Shown here: positions 42,265 to 51,093 of the stretch, piece after piece
Layout: every line of letters starts with the position of its first letter
Position numbering within the stretch: position 1 is the stretch's first letter
Assembly: GCA_964571695.1 (NCBI GenBank)
Contig: CAZNDG010000001.1
Coordinates: forward strand, 124,001-188,000
Length of the DNA: 64,000 nt
Reading direction: 5' to 3'
Origin: UBA8958 sp964571695
GTDB taxonomy: Bacteria > Desulfobacterota > Syntrophia > Syntrophales > UBA8958
Position numbers and translations under genes: made by a program
The notes under the pieces: generated by a model
The model's database searches: none
Told to the model about the DNA's origin: nothing
What the model saw: the letters and a program-made list of their open reading frames with translations, nothing else

Positions 42265-42604
42265 TCATTGGTCCATGAAAAGAGATTTCTTGTTTTTGCT
42301 TTTGGTTGCCTGTCAGATACTTATCGCTCCGGGTTTTACCGCTGCCCTAACTCCCGAACAGGTCATGTCTCTCAAGAAGGCCGGTGTTTCCGATGAGACG
42401 ATCCAATTGATGATCCGTCAGGAAATAGCGGCCAAAGAGGGCACGGACGATTTGGGCGTCAAAGAGATCAGGGACAAGGATGGACAGGTGATAACTGTAT
42501 ATTCACCCGGGCCTTCTTCAAAGACAGCGAGAGAAACGGAGAGAGAAAACGTCGAAAAGGCCTGGAACATGTTGCAGCATATAATCATAGACGGTAGGAA
42601 ATAG
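42248..42604 (+). CDS. Small exported hypothetical protein
   Basis: A 118-residue product with a signal peptide (about 10-32: KRDFLFLLLVACQILIAPG, cut near FTAA). The mature part begins LTPEQVMSLKKAGVSDETI, a helix pair seen in many small secreted proteins whose function is unknown, followed by a polar domain. It overlaps the end of the CheX gene by 17 bases; an alternative ATG at 42275 would avoid overlap. It is co-oriented with the following HDOD gene. Confidence 0.65.
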   Translation: MKKRNNHWSMKRDFLFLLLVACQILIAPGFTAALTPEQVMSLKKAGVSDETIQLMIRQEIAAKEGTDDLGVKEIRDKDGQVITVYSPGPSSKTARETERENVEKAWNMLQHIIIDGRK

Positions 42605-42611
42605 CGCCTAT

Positions 42612-43493
42612 ATGCATAGGGAAACGAGCCAGCCAAATAATATCCCCAAGGAAATCAAATCCTATCTCGAAGGGATGCCCAGCCTTTCTACCACCATGAG
42701 TAAGGTGCTGGCTATATGCAATAATCCCTTGGCCTCGGCAAACGACCTAAACCGCATCATCGCTCTCGATCCGGTACTGACCGGCAAAGTGCTCAGATTG
42801 ATAAATTCCGCTTATTACTCCTATGGCGAACCCATTTCGTCCCTGACGCGGGCGATAATCATTCTCGGAATGAACACGGTAAAAAACCTTGCTCTATGTT
42901 CGGCCGTTATGGACAATCTTTGCCGGCACGAGAAGATGTCTGCTAAAATCATGAATGATTTCTGGATGCACAGCCTGTCCACCGGAGTGACAGCCAAAAT
43001 TCTCGCGATCCAAAAGGGCGTCCCTCCCACCGAGCGGGAAGAATACTTCGTCGCCGGGCTTCTACATGATCTCGGTAAAATTCCGCTGATGTCCCTGTAC
43101 ATGGACCAGTACCGCAATCTCCTATATGCCCATGAAGACAACGGTCGATATTTAATCCATGAAAGGGAGGAGGCAACATTCGGCATGGGGCATTGTCACA
43201 TTGGAACTCTCATTGCGGAAAAATGGCGCTTGAGCACACAAATAACGGTCGCCATGCGGGATCACCATATGAGCGCTCCGGCCCGGAATAACGCTGATTT
43301 CTTCCCATCCATTGTCGCGGCGGCAAACATGATTTCTCACTGCCTGTACCCACAAACGTCCGCATTCGTACCGAAAGACATCATCGATTCCTATATCGAA
43401 CTCGCGGGGATCGATGTGGAAGCAATCCCGGCAATGGCCGGACTCGTGGACCAGGAGCTGGAAAAGGCAAAGATTTTTCTGGAGTTGACTTAG
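42612..43493 (+). CDS. HDOD-domain signalling protein
   Basis: A 293-residue HDOD protein: LEGMPSLSTTMSKVLAICNN, IIALDPVLTGKVLRLINSAY, and ILGMNTVKNLALCSA, then an HD core with AGLLHDLGKIPLMS and a later HHM. It is the third HDOD protein in the window and the most standard. It is followed six bases later by a metallo-beta-lactamase-fold gene, so the two are probably co-transcribed. The regulatory target is unknown. Confidence 0.87.
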   Translation: MHRETSQPNNIPKEIKSYLEGMPSLSTTMSKVLAICNNPLASANDLNRIIALDPVLTGKVLRLINSAYYSYGEPISSLTRAIIILGMNTVKNLALCSAVMDNLCRHEKMSAKIMNDFWMHSLSTGVTAKILAIQKGVPPTEREEYFVAGLLHDLGKIPLMSLYMDQYRNLLYAHEDNGRYLIHEREEATFGMGHCHIGTLIAEKWRLSTQITVAMRDHHMSAPARNNADFFPSIVAAANMISHCLYPQTSAFVPKDIIDSYIELAGIDVEAIPAMAGLVDQELEKAKIFLELT

Positions 43494-43499
43494 AAGCTT

Positions 43500-44417
43500 A
43501 TGAAAGTGACATTCTGGGGGGTACGAGGCTCAATCCCCTGCCCCGGCCACAAAACCGTGAAATACGGTGGCAACACACCTTGCCTGGAATTACAACTGAC
43601 TGATGTAAAAAGGATCATCATCATTGACGCCGGATCGGGGATACGCGAACTCGGCAATAGTTTAATGGCAAGAAATATCCCATGGAATTCCACCGAACTC
43701 GATATTTTCCTGAGCCACACCCATTGGGATCACATTCAAGGATTGCCTTTTTTTACCCCCATTTATCTACCATGCGCTCATCTGCGCATTTACGGTCCCA
43801 TAACATTCGAAGAACGCTCGCTCAAGGAAGTATTGGGAACAGTGCTGAGCTATCGTTATTTCCCGGTTCGCCAGGAAGAATTGTCTTCCCATATCTCCTA
43901 TCACGATATCAAGGAAGGCTCTTTTGACCTGGGGGACGGTCTGCATCTCCGAACGAGATACCTGAATCATCCGGTGCTTTGCATGGGATACCGTTTCGAA
44001 TACGGGGGAAAGGTTCTGTGCACCGCATACGACACGGAGCCGTTCCGGAACATTTTTTGTACCGACCCCGGCGACCCCGGCTATGATGAGCAAATACACC
44101 GGGAGGGCGACCAGGCGGCACAGGAAGCAAATCAAAACCTGGAATCATTTTACCGGGATGCCGATCTTCTCATCTACGATTCCCAATACACCCGCGCTGA
44201 ATATGATCATGGCAAAATCGGATGGGGACATTCACCCTACGAGTATGCCATCGATACGGCAATCAGTTCCGGGGTCAAACAGTTGGCGCTTTTCCACCAT
44301 GATCCCATGAGAACCGATGATCAGCTCGATCAAATGTCTCTGGATATCGATCATTATCGTGCTGAAAATGACCTCCATGTTTTTTTTGCCCGGGAAGGAA
44401 CCTCCATCGACATCTAA
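43500..44417 (+). CDS. Metallo-beta-lactamase-fold hydrolase
   Basis: A 305-residue protein beginning MKVTFWGVRGSIPCPG, a typical start of this phosphodiesterase/RNase-Z-like subfamily. The metal-binding motif LSHTHWDHIQGLPFF (HxHxDH), a later IDAGSG, His in YLNHPVLCMGYRF, and Asp/His pairs near the end (LLIYDSQYT, ALFHHDP) are all kept. The group includes proteins acting on cyclic nucleotides. It lies after an HDOD gene with a six-base gap, so a nucleotide-signalling substrate is possible but unproven. Confidence 0.87.
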   Translation: MKVTFWGVRGSIPCPGHKTVKYGGNTPCLELQLTDVKRIIIIDAGSGIRELGNSLMARNIPWNSTELDIFLSHTHWDHIQGLPFFTPIYLPCAHLRIYGPITFEERSLKEVLGTVLSYRYFPVRQEELSSHISYHDIKEGSFDLGDGLHLRTRYLNHPVLCMGYRFEYGGKVLCTAYDTEPFRNIFCTDPGDPGYDEQIHREGDQAAQEANQNLESFYRDADLLIYDSQYTRAEYDHGKIGWGHSPYEYAIDTAISSGVKQLALFHHDPMRTDDQLDQMSLDIDHYRAENDLHVFFAREGTSIDI

Positions 44418-44465
44418 TCATCCTCTCAGAATCATTTCATAATACGAGAGATTTGCATAACTGCG

Positions 44466-44603
44466 GAAAAATGGTTCGCAAGCGGCGAATCAAATCTTTT
44501 TCGCCGTTGCGTGATTGAACTTAACGCTCGGTAATGAATAAGGTTTATACGTTACCCATTCAGAGGCGAAAAAGATTTCTGAGCCGCGGCGAAGCCATTT
44601 TTC
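44466..44603. repeat. Long imperfect inverted repeat between MBL and phaC-like genes
   Basis: About 40 bases at 44466-44505 (starting GAAAAATGGTTCGCAAGCGG) are repeated in inverted orientation at 44565-44603. The match is about 80 percent, with AAATCTTTTTCGCC and GAAAAATGG identical in both arms. A 59-base spacer contains a further GGTAA/TTACC pair. No gene lies inside. It could be a degraded miniature transposable element, a structured RNA, or a bidirectional terminator. The whole 44418-44696 gap carries no other recognised feature except the hairpin next to the phaC ribosome site. Confidence 0.55.
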
Positions 44604-44653
44604 AATGGTCTCAATACTTCTATTTATCAGATTAAAGCGCTCTTGAAATATAT

Positions 44654-44686
44654 CCGATATATGTGTTGAAGAAACATGTATATCGG
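44654..44686 (+). promoter_or_regulatory. Hairpin touching the ribosome site of the phaC-like gene
   Basis: CCGATATATGT (44654-44664) can pair with ACATGTATATCGG (44674-44686) with a two-base bulge. The right arm includes the first bases of the GGGAGG ribosome site (44685-44690), so the structure could lower translation initiation until melted. It might also be a thermosensitive or protein-bound element. No known riboswitch was recognised. Confidence 0.4.
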
Positions 44687-44696
44687 GAGGCTTATC

Positions 44697-46478
44697 ATGA
44701 TGGAAAGACACAGAGCGTCCGCTTCCGAACTGGTAAAGGCAATGGGGCTCACTCCGGTAGATCGCAGTGTGAATTATCGAACCAACGTCCCCTGGAAAAG
44801 CAATGCCGCCTATGACCAGCTTAAAGCCTATTTTCACTACCGCGATCTGCTGTCCGCCGTGGGAAGCAACCCGATGATCTACGGTCCCCTGGCATATGCG
44901 GCAAACTGGCAGAAGGAACTGCTCGACATCTTCGTTACCGGACCGATGAAAAACAATGTTAAAAATGCCGTCAGAAAAGGCACAAATTTAGACATCTACA
45001 GCGAGGGCAACGCCCGGGTATATGCCCGCTATGGAGAACTTCTTTACGAATTGACCGATCGCTTTATTACCGACGGCCGTTTCGACAGGCAGAGGGCCTT
45101 TGCCGCAGCCACCACATCCCGGGGGCAAAAGATGCTCCGGGGATATATCGGTCGTTTTCAGGACCTTGAATATGATTACAACGTGACGGGACTCTCGAGG
45201 CTGAAGGCGATGAAGGAGCTCCTCAAATCCCTGTTGATCACCATTACGGAATCTCCCATCGGCGACGATGTTCTGCCCTTCAGTCCGATTCAGAACAACA
45301 TCGATTCGCCCCAGACATTCCTGGCTTATCTTGAGGAAAGCCGCAGGCGACTGGAGAACCTGCATCGGATGAAAGCCTTCGACATCAAGGCGTTTTCTGA
45401 AGCGGCCACAGGTGGAAAAATCGGTTGCTGCCCCCATGAAACTGTTGCGGGCAGTAATCTGCACAGCGTTTCTTTACGCCGTTACCTGACTCCCCCGGGA
45501 GTAAAAAAAAACGGCCGCATTCTCTATTTGGCCACCCCACTCATCAATAAGCCGGAACTTTTTGATCTCGCCAAAGACAAGTCGGTCGTAGAAGGTCTCC
45601 TGTATATGGGATATGACATCTACCTGGTTGATTACGGCGATCCGGGCGCCAGGGAGAGCGGTCTCGGCCTCGATTTTTATGGGGGAACCGTTCATGAAAC
45701 ATATCTCGATATGATCTCCGCAATGAACCCCGGCCGGGAGATATGCGCGATGGGATACTGTATGGGCGGTACGTTGCTTTTACCCTATCTGGCCAGAAGA
45801 GCGGAAGAAAGACTGATCAGCGGTCGGGCCATGGACATCAGGAAGATCGTGCTGATGGCCTGCCCGGTCCGATTCGATGACGGAGCCAGCGGACAGGGTC
45901 CCATGCGCTCGTTCATCAGAAAACGCTACGACCCCCTGGTTATGGAAAACCTCTTCGGAGACGTCAACGTACCCCCCCAGGTTATCCAGGCGGGCATGAA
46001 CGAGATCCAGCCGGGAATTCACTATACCGTCCCAATAGGTTTCTATGGCCGGGCCTCATACCCCGGGGCCGTCGAAGATGCCGCGCCATTCCTGTATTGG
46101 CTGACCCATGGAACGAAATTCCCTGCCCGCGCCCATCGTGAATGGCTGGCACATATCTTCCTTGACAACCGGATTGCTGAAGAACGATATTGCCTGCCAT
46201 CTTCAAATCCCGCCCTGAACGGCAAAGCCGTGAACATGGGAAGCCTGAGGGAGGCGGGGGTCTGCATCTTCGACTACCGAGGATCCCGGGACCCCATCGC
46301 CCCTCCGGGGTCGTGTGTGGCCAGTCAAAAATGGGGACTCAGGGAGGGAGGCAACCTCTCCATATCCACAAACGGATTGAATCGCACGATCGAGAAAAAC
46401 ATCGGGCATATCTTTGTCGTCAGCAAAAAATTGCTCGGCGAATTCCTCGCCGCCGCATCCCGTTTCCTGGAAGGATAG
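44697..46478 (+). CDS. PHA synthase-like (PhaC) alpha/beta hydrolase
   Basis: A 593-residue protein from ATG 44697, with GGGAGG six bases upstream. The C-terminal catalytic half matches polyhydroxyalkanoate synthases: lipase-like box GYCMGG with the nucleophilic Cys, KDKSVVEGLLYMGYDIYLVD, the Asp in FDYRGSRDPIAP, and the His in NIGHIFVV. The N-terminal 230 residues form a helical domain typical of class I-type enzymes. No phaE, phaB or phasin gene is near, so whether it makes PHA storage granules is open. Confidence 0.85.
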   Translation: MMERHRASASELVKAMGLTPVDRSVNYRTNVPWKSNAAYDQLKAYFHYRDLLSAVGSNPMIYGPLAYAANWQKELLDIFVTGPMKNNVKNAVRKGTNLDIYSEGNARVYARYGELLYELTDRFITDGRFDRQRAFAAATTSRGQKMLRGYIGRFQDLEYDYNVTGLSRLKAMKELLKSLLITITESPIGDDVLPFSPIQNNIDSPQTFLAYLEESRRRLENLHRMKAFDIKAFSEAATGGKIGCCPHETVAGSNLHSVSLRRYLTPPGVKKNGRILYLATPLINKPELFDLAKDKSVVEGLLYMGYDIYLVDYGDPGARESGLGLDFYGGTVHETYLDMISAMNPGREICAMGYCMGGTLLLPYLARRAEERLISGRAMDIRKIVLMACPVRFDDGASGQGPMRSFIRKRYDPLVMENLFGDVNVPPQVIQAGMNEIQPGIHYTVPIGFYGRASYPGAVEDAAPFLYWLTHGTKFPARAHREWLAHIFLDNRIAEERYCLPSSNPALNGKAVNMGSLREAGVCIFDYRGSRDPIAPPGSCVASQKWGLREGGNLSISTNGLNRTIEKNIGHIFVVSKKLLGEFLAAASRFLEG

Positions 46479-46558
46479 AGCACATCGGCGATGAGTTCAT
46501 CCTCAACGGCCGGAATGGTTTTAATTGTCTACTTATCTCAAGTTTGGATTCGTCTTCA

Positions 46559-48214
46559 TTACAAAATGTGCAGATCTTGATCTGCAACGGGACTATCCAA
46601 AACGCCGCGGATCTCTCTGGACAATTCGTCAAGCTTGAATGGTTTGGAAAGAAAGCCGTTGCATCCCCTGGCCATGATCTTCTGGATTTCATTGTTGACG
46701 CTGTAGCCGGTCGCCAGGATGATCCTGACTTTGGGATTGATTTCCTTCAGCAGGGTAAAGGCTTTACCCCCACCCATGCCCGGCATGATCATATCGAGGA
46801 TGATCAGATCGATCTCATCATGCTTTTCTTTATATACCGCAATCGCTTCCTGACCACAACCAGCGGCGAATATCCGGTAGCCAAGGATTTCCAGCATCTC
46901 TTTCAGAACGGATATGATCTGCCTTTCATCATCTACGATCAGGATGCCTTCCCGACCTGAGAGAGCACCCTCCGTTTCCCGGCGCATTTTCTCCTCCGGC
47001 GGCGAATCCACCGCCGGCAAATAAATAAAGAACGTCGTTCCTTTACCGTGGATGCTGTTTACCCTGATATGTCCTCCATGACTTCTTATTATTCCATATG
47101 CCGATGCCAGCCCCAATCCCGTGCCCCGGCCAATCTTCTTAGTGGTGAAAAAAGGATCGAAGATGCGCGGCAGAATCATTGGATCTATCCCCATACCCGT
47201 GTCGGAAAGTGAAATCCGAACAAAAGGCCCCGGATTGATACCCATGGAATTGAGTTCATCACCATGGAGGTAAATGTTTCTTGTCTCCAAATGGACCTCC
47301 CCCTCTTCCGGCATGGCCTGCCAGGCATTTATGAACAGGTTGAGAAACACCTGTTCGATCTGATGGGGGTCAATTCTTACCGTCCAGAGAGAGGGACATA
47401 AATCGAAATGAAGCAGCACATCCTTTTTCGCCCGGTGAAACATTTTGGCCTTTTCAGCAAGAAAGGCATTCAGGTTTGTAGGTCTGGTCTCATGGGGACC
47501 AACGCGGGCAAATCCCAGCAGTTGTTTGGTAAGAGTGGCCCCGCTTTCGATCTGCGCTTCGATGCACTTGAGCTTTTCATACATGTGATGATTCTTTTTC
47601 AGATCGTGAAGCAGAAGCGACACATATCCCTGTATCCCCATGAGGATATTGTTGAAGTCGTGGGCGATGCCTCCGGCGAGGGTGCCGATGGCTTCCATTT
47701 TTTGCGACTGCAGCAGGTGCGCCTGCAGATCGGCCCTTTCTTTCTCGATCAGCTTCTTTTCCGTTATATCGCGGCTGACGATAAAAAACCGGTTATGCTC
47801 TCTTTTGGCATCGCCAACCGGATAAACGGTATGTTCATACATCCCGTCGTTTCCTGACATCTCGAGACGTATTGACCGGCCGCTTTCCGCAGCCTTTGTC
47901 AATCCGTGTCTCCATAAGCGCGCCGAATCTTCCGGAAGGACGGAAAAAATATTGGCGCCGATTATTTCTGAGATGTCATGTGCCAGGGCACAGGAAAACG
48001 ATTTGTTCGCCTGGAGGATGAATCCCCGGGCATCGATTAGCGAGGCGCCATGATCCGTGGCGTCGATTTGTTCCTGGACGGATGAAAAAACATCTTGGCG
48101 GCAAACATCGTGCCATACGGCATATTTGTTGCTAACCATGTTTTGTATTGATTCAGAATCGAGCGCCGAATCAGGAGAAAGTTCTGCTCCATGAGGCTGG
48201 GATTGAGGATTCAT
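46559..48214 (-). CDS. PAS-containing hybrid histidine kinase
   Basis: About 551 residues from ATG 48214, with CGGAGCG upstream. The order is: an N-terminal tail, a PAS domain (about 50-165: DHGASLIDARGFILQANKSF), the His box AGGIAHDFNNILMGI (about 190-205), an ATPase domain with LFINAWQAMP, DTGMGIDP and GTGLGLASAYGII, and a C-terminal receiver with phospho-Asp in LIILDMIMPGMGG. No membrane segment is present, so it senses an internal signal. It is convergent with phaC and divergent from the REC-TPR gene. Confidence 0.92.
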   Translation of the reverse strand: MNPQSQPHGAELSPDSALDSESIQNMVSNKYAVWHDVCRQDVFSSVQEQIDATDHGASLIDARGFILQANKSFSCALAHDISEIIGANIFSVLPEDSARLWRHGLTKAAESGRSIRLEMSGNDGMYEHTVYPVGDAKREHNRFFIVSRDITEKKLIEKERADLQAHLLQSQKMEAIGTLAGGIAHDFNNILMGIQGYVSLLLHDLKKNHHMYEKLKCIEAQIESGATLTKQLLGFARVGPHETRPTNLNAFLAEKAKMFHRAKKDVLLHFDLCPSLWTVRIDPHQIEQVFLNLFINAWQAMPEEGEVHLETRNIYLHGDELNSMGINPGPFVRISLSDTGMGIDPMILPRIFDPFFTTKKIGRGTGLGLASAYGIIRSHGGHIRVNSIHGKGTTFFIYLPAVDSPPEEKMRRETEGALSGREGILIVDDERQIISVLKEMLEILGYRIFAAGCGQEAIAVYKEKHDEIDLIILDMIMPGMGGGKAFTLLKEINPKVRIILATGYSVNNEIQKIMARGCNGFLSKPFKLDELSREIRGVLDSPVADQDLHIL

Positions 48215-48368
48215 TATATCGCTCCGGATTTTTTGTAGAGCTCTTTTCACAAAACTTTTTAAAGATCATCGGCATTCAAGCCGATAACCTTTAGAGAAAA
48301 GTGGAAGAATTAACAATGGCCAAAATCAGTGCTAAAAGAAAGACTGTCCCCCAATAGATGGAAAAAAC

Positions 48369-50027
48369 ATGAAGGAACCAGAGGAAGATAAAGCCTTGCG
48401 ATGGAAGAGGAGAAGAGTTCTCCTCGTGGACGATTTCCGTAACTTTATCATCACCATGCGTAACATGCTCACCTCCATGGGCATTGTAAGCATCGATGAT
48501 GCCCTGAACGGTGAAGAGGCTGTCAATCGCATCATGACCCGCCGTTATGACATCGTCCTGTGCGATTATAACCTCGGTAACGGAAAGGATGGGCAGCAGG
48601 TGCTGGAAGAGGTTAAATACCGGCAGTTGCTTCATCCCCTGGCGATCTTTATGATGGTGACGGCGGAGAATTCTCTGGAAATGATCATGGGAGCGGCGGA
48701 ATTTCAGCCCGATGAATATCTCATCAAACCCTTCACCAAACAGATTCTGGAAAAAAAGATCCGAATGCTGATCGATAAAAAAGAAAGCATCAGAATCATA
48801 GAACAAAGAATCGAGGCCATGGAGTACGAAGATGCCCTCACGATATGTAATGATTTGATATCAGGGCACCCGAAGCATCTTGCCGAGTTGCTTAAAATTA
48901 AGGGCGATCTTCTGATTAAGATGGAATCTTACGATGACGCCGAGGCCTTTTTCGATCAAGTATCCGCGTTGGGGAAATTTCCCTGGGCCATGCTCGGCAT
49001 AGGAAAAATAAGGTATATACAGGGAAGATACAGTGAGGCCGCACAGATATATTTGGAACTTATCCAAATGAACGACAAAGTGATGTCGGCCTATGATGAA
49101 TTGGCAAAGACATGGGGAAAAATGGGCGACTTCGCGAAGGCTCAAGACACGCTGATTAAAGGTGTGGCGATTTCACCGAAAGCCGTGAGGAGGCAGCGGG
49201 AACTCGGAGAAATCGCTTACCGTAACCAGGACCTCATAACGGCGGAGCTGGCTTACAAGAAAGCGGTAAAGCAGGGTAGGTTCTCCTGTTACAAGAGCCC
49301 ATCCGACTACACTGGTCTGGCCAAGGTTCTCACTGAAAAGGCTGCTCCGGAAGAAAGCCTGAAGGTCCTCCGGGATGCCACGGCGGAGTTCTCTCACGAC
49401 TCGACGGCAGCAGTCCAGATTGCGGTCGCCAAAAGTCTTGTCTTCATGAAAATGGATCAACCCGATAAAGCCAAAGAAGAAATCGACAGGGCCATGAAGA
49501 TCATAAATAAGGACCCGCGGGTTATCAACACAACTTCCGGGATCGACCTGGCACGAACACTGCTGCACCAGGGCAACGAAGATCTTGGGCGGGAATTTGT
49601 GCGACGCATCATTCAGAGCAACCATGAAGACCAGGAGATTCTCGATCATATCAAGGAAATGTACAAGGATCTCAAGCGGGAAGACGAAGGGGAAAGGTTA
49701 CTGGAAACCGCCGTTGACGAGGTGGTCCAGATGAACAACCAGGGTGTGCGCATGGTACAGGAAGGAAACCTGGAAACCGCCATCCGGTATTTTGAAAAAA
49801 CTACGGAAACCCTTCCGGAAAACAAGATCATCAATGCCAATGCCGCCTATGCCTTTATGTTGTATTTAAAGGATAATGGGCCCGAACCGGATAAAATTGC
49901 CAAGGTACGCACATATCTGTCACGGGTTCATCGCATCGACCCTGATTATACGGATCTACCCAAACTGGTGGCCATATACAGACAAATAACACAGGTGAAA
50001 CTCCCATGGATGAAAACCATCGATTAG
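48369..50027 (+). CDS. Response regulator with TPR-repeat output (REC-TPR)
   Basis: A 552-residue protein. The N-terminal receiver (about 15-135) has VDDFRN, phospho-Asp in IVLCDYNLGNGKDG and Lys in YLIKPF. The rest (about 150-540) is a series of TPR-like helical hairpins (YDDAEAFFDQVSALGKF, YSEAAQIYLELIQMND, LETAIRYFEKTTETLP). Such proteins act by binding partners rather than DNA. Its end overlaps the following kinase gene by 22 bases, so the two are probably made together. The divergent hybrid kinase starts 155 bases upstream. Confidence 0.88.
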   Translation: MKEPEEDKALRWKRRRVLLVDDFRNFIITMRNMLTSMGIVSIDDALNGEEAVNRIMTRRYDIVLCDYNLGNGKDGQQVLEEVKYRQLLHPLAIFMMVTAENSLEMIMGAAEFQPDEYLIKPFTKQILEKKIRMLIDKKESIRIIEQRIEAMEYEDALTICNDLISGHPKHLAELLKIKGDLLIKMESYDDAEAFFDQVSALGKFPWAMLGIGKIRYIQGRYSEAAQIYLELIQMNDKVMSAYDELAKTWGKMGDFAKAQDTLIKGVAISPKAVRRQRELGEIAYRNQDLITAELAYKKAVKQGRFSCYKSPSDYTGLAKVLTEKAAPEESLKVLRDATAEFSHDSTAAVQIAVAKSLVFMKMDQPDKAKEEIDRAMKIINKDPRVINTTSGIDLARTLLHQGNEDLGREFVRRIIQSNHEDQEILDHIKEMYKDLKREDEGERLLETAVDEVVQMNNQGVRMVQEGNLETAIRYFEKTTETLPENKIINANAAYAFMLYLKDNGPEPDKIAKVRTYLSRVHRIDPDYTDLPKLVAIYRQITQVKLPWMKTID

Positions 50028-50704
50028 ATTTCTCAGACGTCATTGCCGCTACGATGCATGACACTAAAAATACCATCGGCATGATCTTCAACACCCTGGA
50101 AGAAATGACCGCCCGGTGTCGCCGGCAGGGATGCAGCCACCATGAAGAGCTCTTCCTGCTCCAATACGAGATAAAGCGTCTCAACAACAGTCTAATTCGC
50201 CTTCTCGCTCTTTACAAGTCCCAGAAAACCCCCATGACCGTCAACATGAACCTTCATTCCGTCCGGGATTGCCTGGAAGAGGTTATGGATCAGAATGAGC
50301 CCATACTGGCCTCCCGGGGTATCGTTGTGGATCTCGATTGCCCCGACGATCTCTTCTGGGCCTTCGATAAAGGGCTTATTGTCGGTATTCTGGATAATGT
50401 CCTGAACAACGCGTACCGATATACGAAAGACCGGCTGATAATCAGAGGGGAAAAAGATAGCGATTATCTGATTTTACACATCGAAGACAACGGTTCTGGT
50501 TATCCGCCCGCCTTCCTGATGGATGGAAGCGACCGGGAAGGGCTGGAGACGACAGTGTCCTTCCTCACCGGAAATACCGGACTCGGATTGTATTTCTCCA
50601 AATTGGCGGCCAGGTCCCACGAACGGAACCATCTCAATGGATATATACAGGTTGCCAACGGCAGTAGTATCGGCGGCGGCATCTTTTCACTTTATCTGCC
50701 ATGA
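50006..50704 (+). CDS. Small soluble histidine kinase
   Basis: A 232-residue kinase core without a sensor domain. His box: MHDTKNTIGMIFNTLEEM (about 17-34). The ATPase domain is intact, with ILDNVLNNAYRYTKDR (N box), IEDNGSGYPP (G1) and GNTGLGLYFSKL (G2). It starts inside the end of the REC-TPR gene, and AGGTGAAA precedes the ATG, so it is coupled to that regulator and may phosphorylate or bind it. The lack of membrane or PAS domains suggests partner-driven input. Confidence 0.87.
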   Translation: MDENHRLDFSDVIAATMHDTKNTIGMIFNTLEEMTARCRRQGCSHHEELFLLQYEIKRLNNSLIRLLALYKSQKTPMTVNMNLHSVRDCLEEVMDQNEPILASRGIVVDLDCPDDLFWAFDKGLIVGILDNVLNNAYRYTKDRLIIRGEKDSDYLILHIEDNGSGYPPAFLMDGSDREGLETTVSFLTGNTGLGLYFSKLAARSHERNHLNGYIQVANGSSIGGGIFSLYLP

Positions 50705-51067
50705 ACAAGCGATCAGGTGGTCCCGGCGTCATTCTGTTCCTGTTTAAAAATGATTCGGGCCATTTTTCAGGCCGGATCATTCATGGATGCCGCAAGAAGG
50801 AACGTCGATAAGAAAACGTACCGAAACAAAGGCATTCTTTTGTTTGTCATGGCCCAATTCTTGACGTGATGACGACTAATTGACATAGATGAGTCCGGAA
50901 ATCGGATCTTCATCATGAATCAGCGGAGGCTATTCATGTTTAGCAATCATTCCCCATCTTCCCGCCTCCGCCATGATCATAAGGAGGGGTGGTCATGCCT
51001 TCATTACAAGAACCGGTCGGCATCACTACCTTCTCAACAGCGGCTCCTGAGGTCCCGATAAGAGCAA
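50705..51067. other. Intergenic region with inverted repeat and a leader ORF
   Basis: Upstream of the REC-HD-GYP gene. AATGATTCGGGCC and GGCCGGATCATT (near 50747-50790) form an imperfect hairpin a few dozen bases after the kinase stop, which could terminate that transcript, although no T-run follows. A short ORF begins at 50995. No clear sigma-70 or sigma-54 promoter was found: a TGGCCCAATTCTTGA near 50850 has -12 GA instead of GC. Confidence 0.4.
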
Positions 51068-51093
51068 ATGAGCGAAAAGAATCGACAGGATAA
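50995..51093 (+). CDS. Possible 32-residue leader peptide
   Basis: An ATG preceded by a very strong ribosome site (AAGGAGGGG, seven bases away) opens a 33-codon frame that overlaps the start of the REC-HD-GYP gene by 26 bases in another frame. The main gene itself has only a weak ribosome site, so translation of the leader could feed or regulate it. The peptide has no recognisable motif. It may also be chance. Confidence 0.35.
   Translation: MPSLQEPVGITTFSTAAPEVPIRANERKESTG

Noticed and set aside
48317..48333. TGGCCAAAATCAGTGCT before the REC-TPR gene as a sigma-54 site
   Set aside because: GG and GC are eleven bases apart instead of ten, which such promoters do not tolerate.
48316..48357. 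A 13-codon ORF ending just before the REC-TPR gene
   Set aside because: Too short and without conserved features; an ATG after GGAAGA is not enough.
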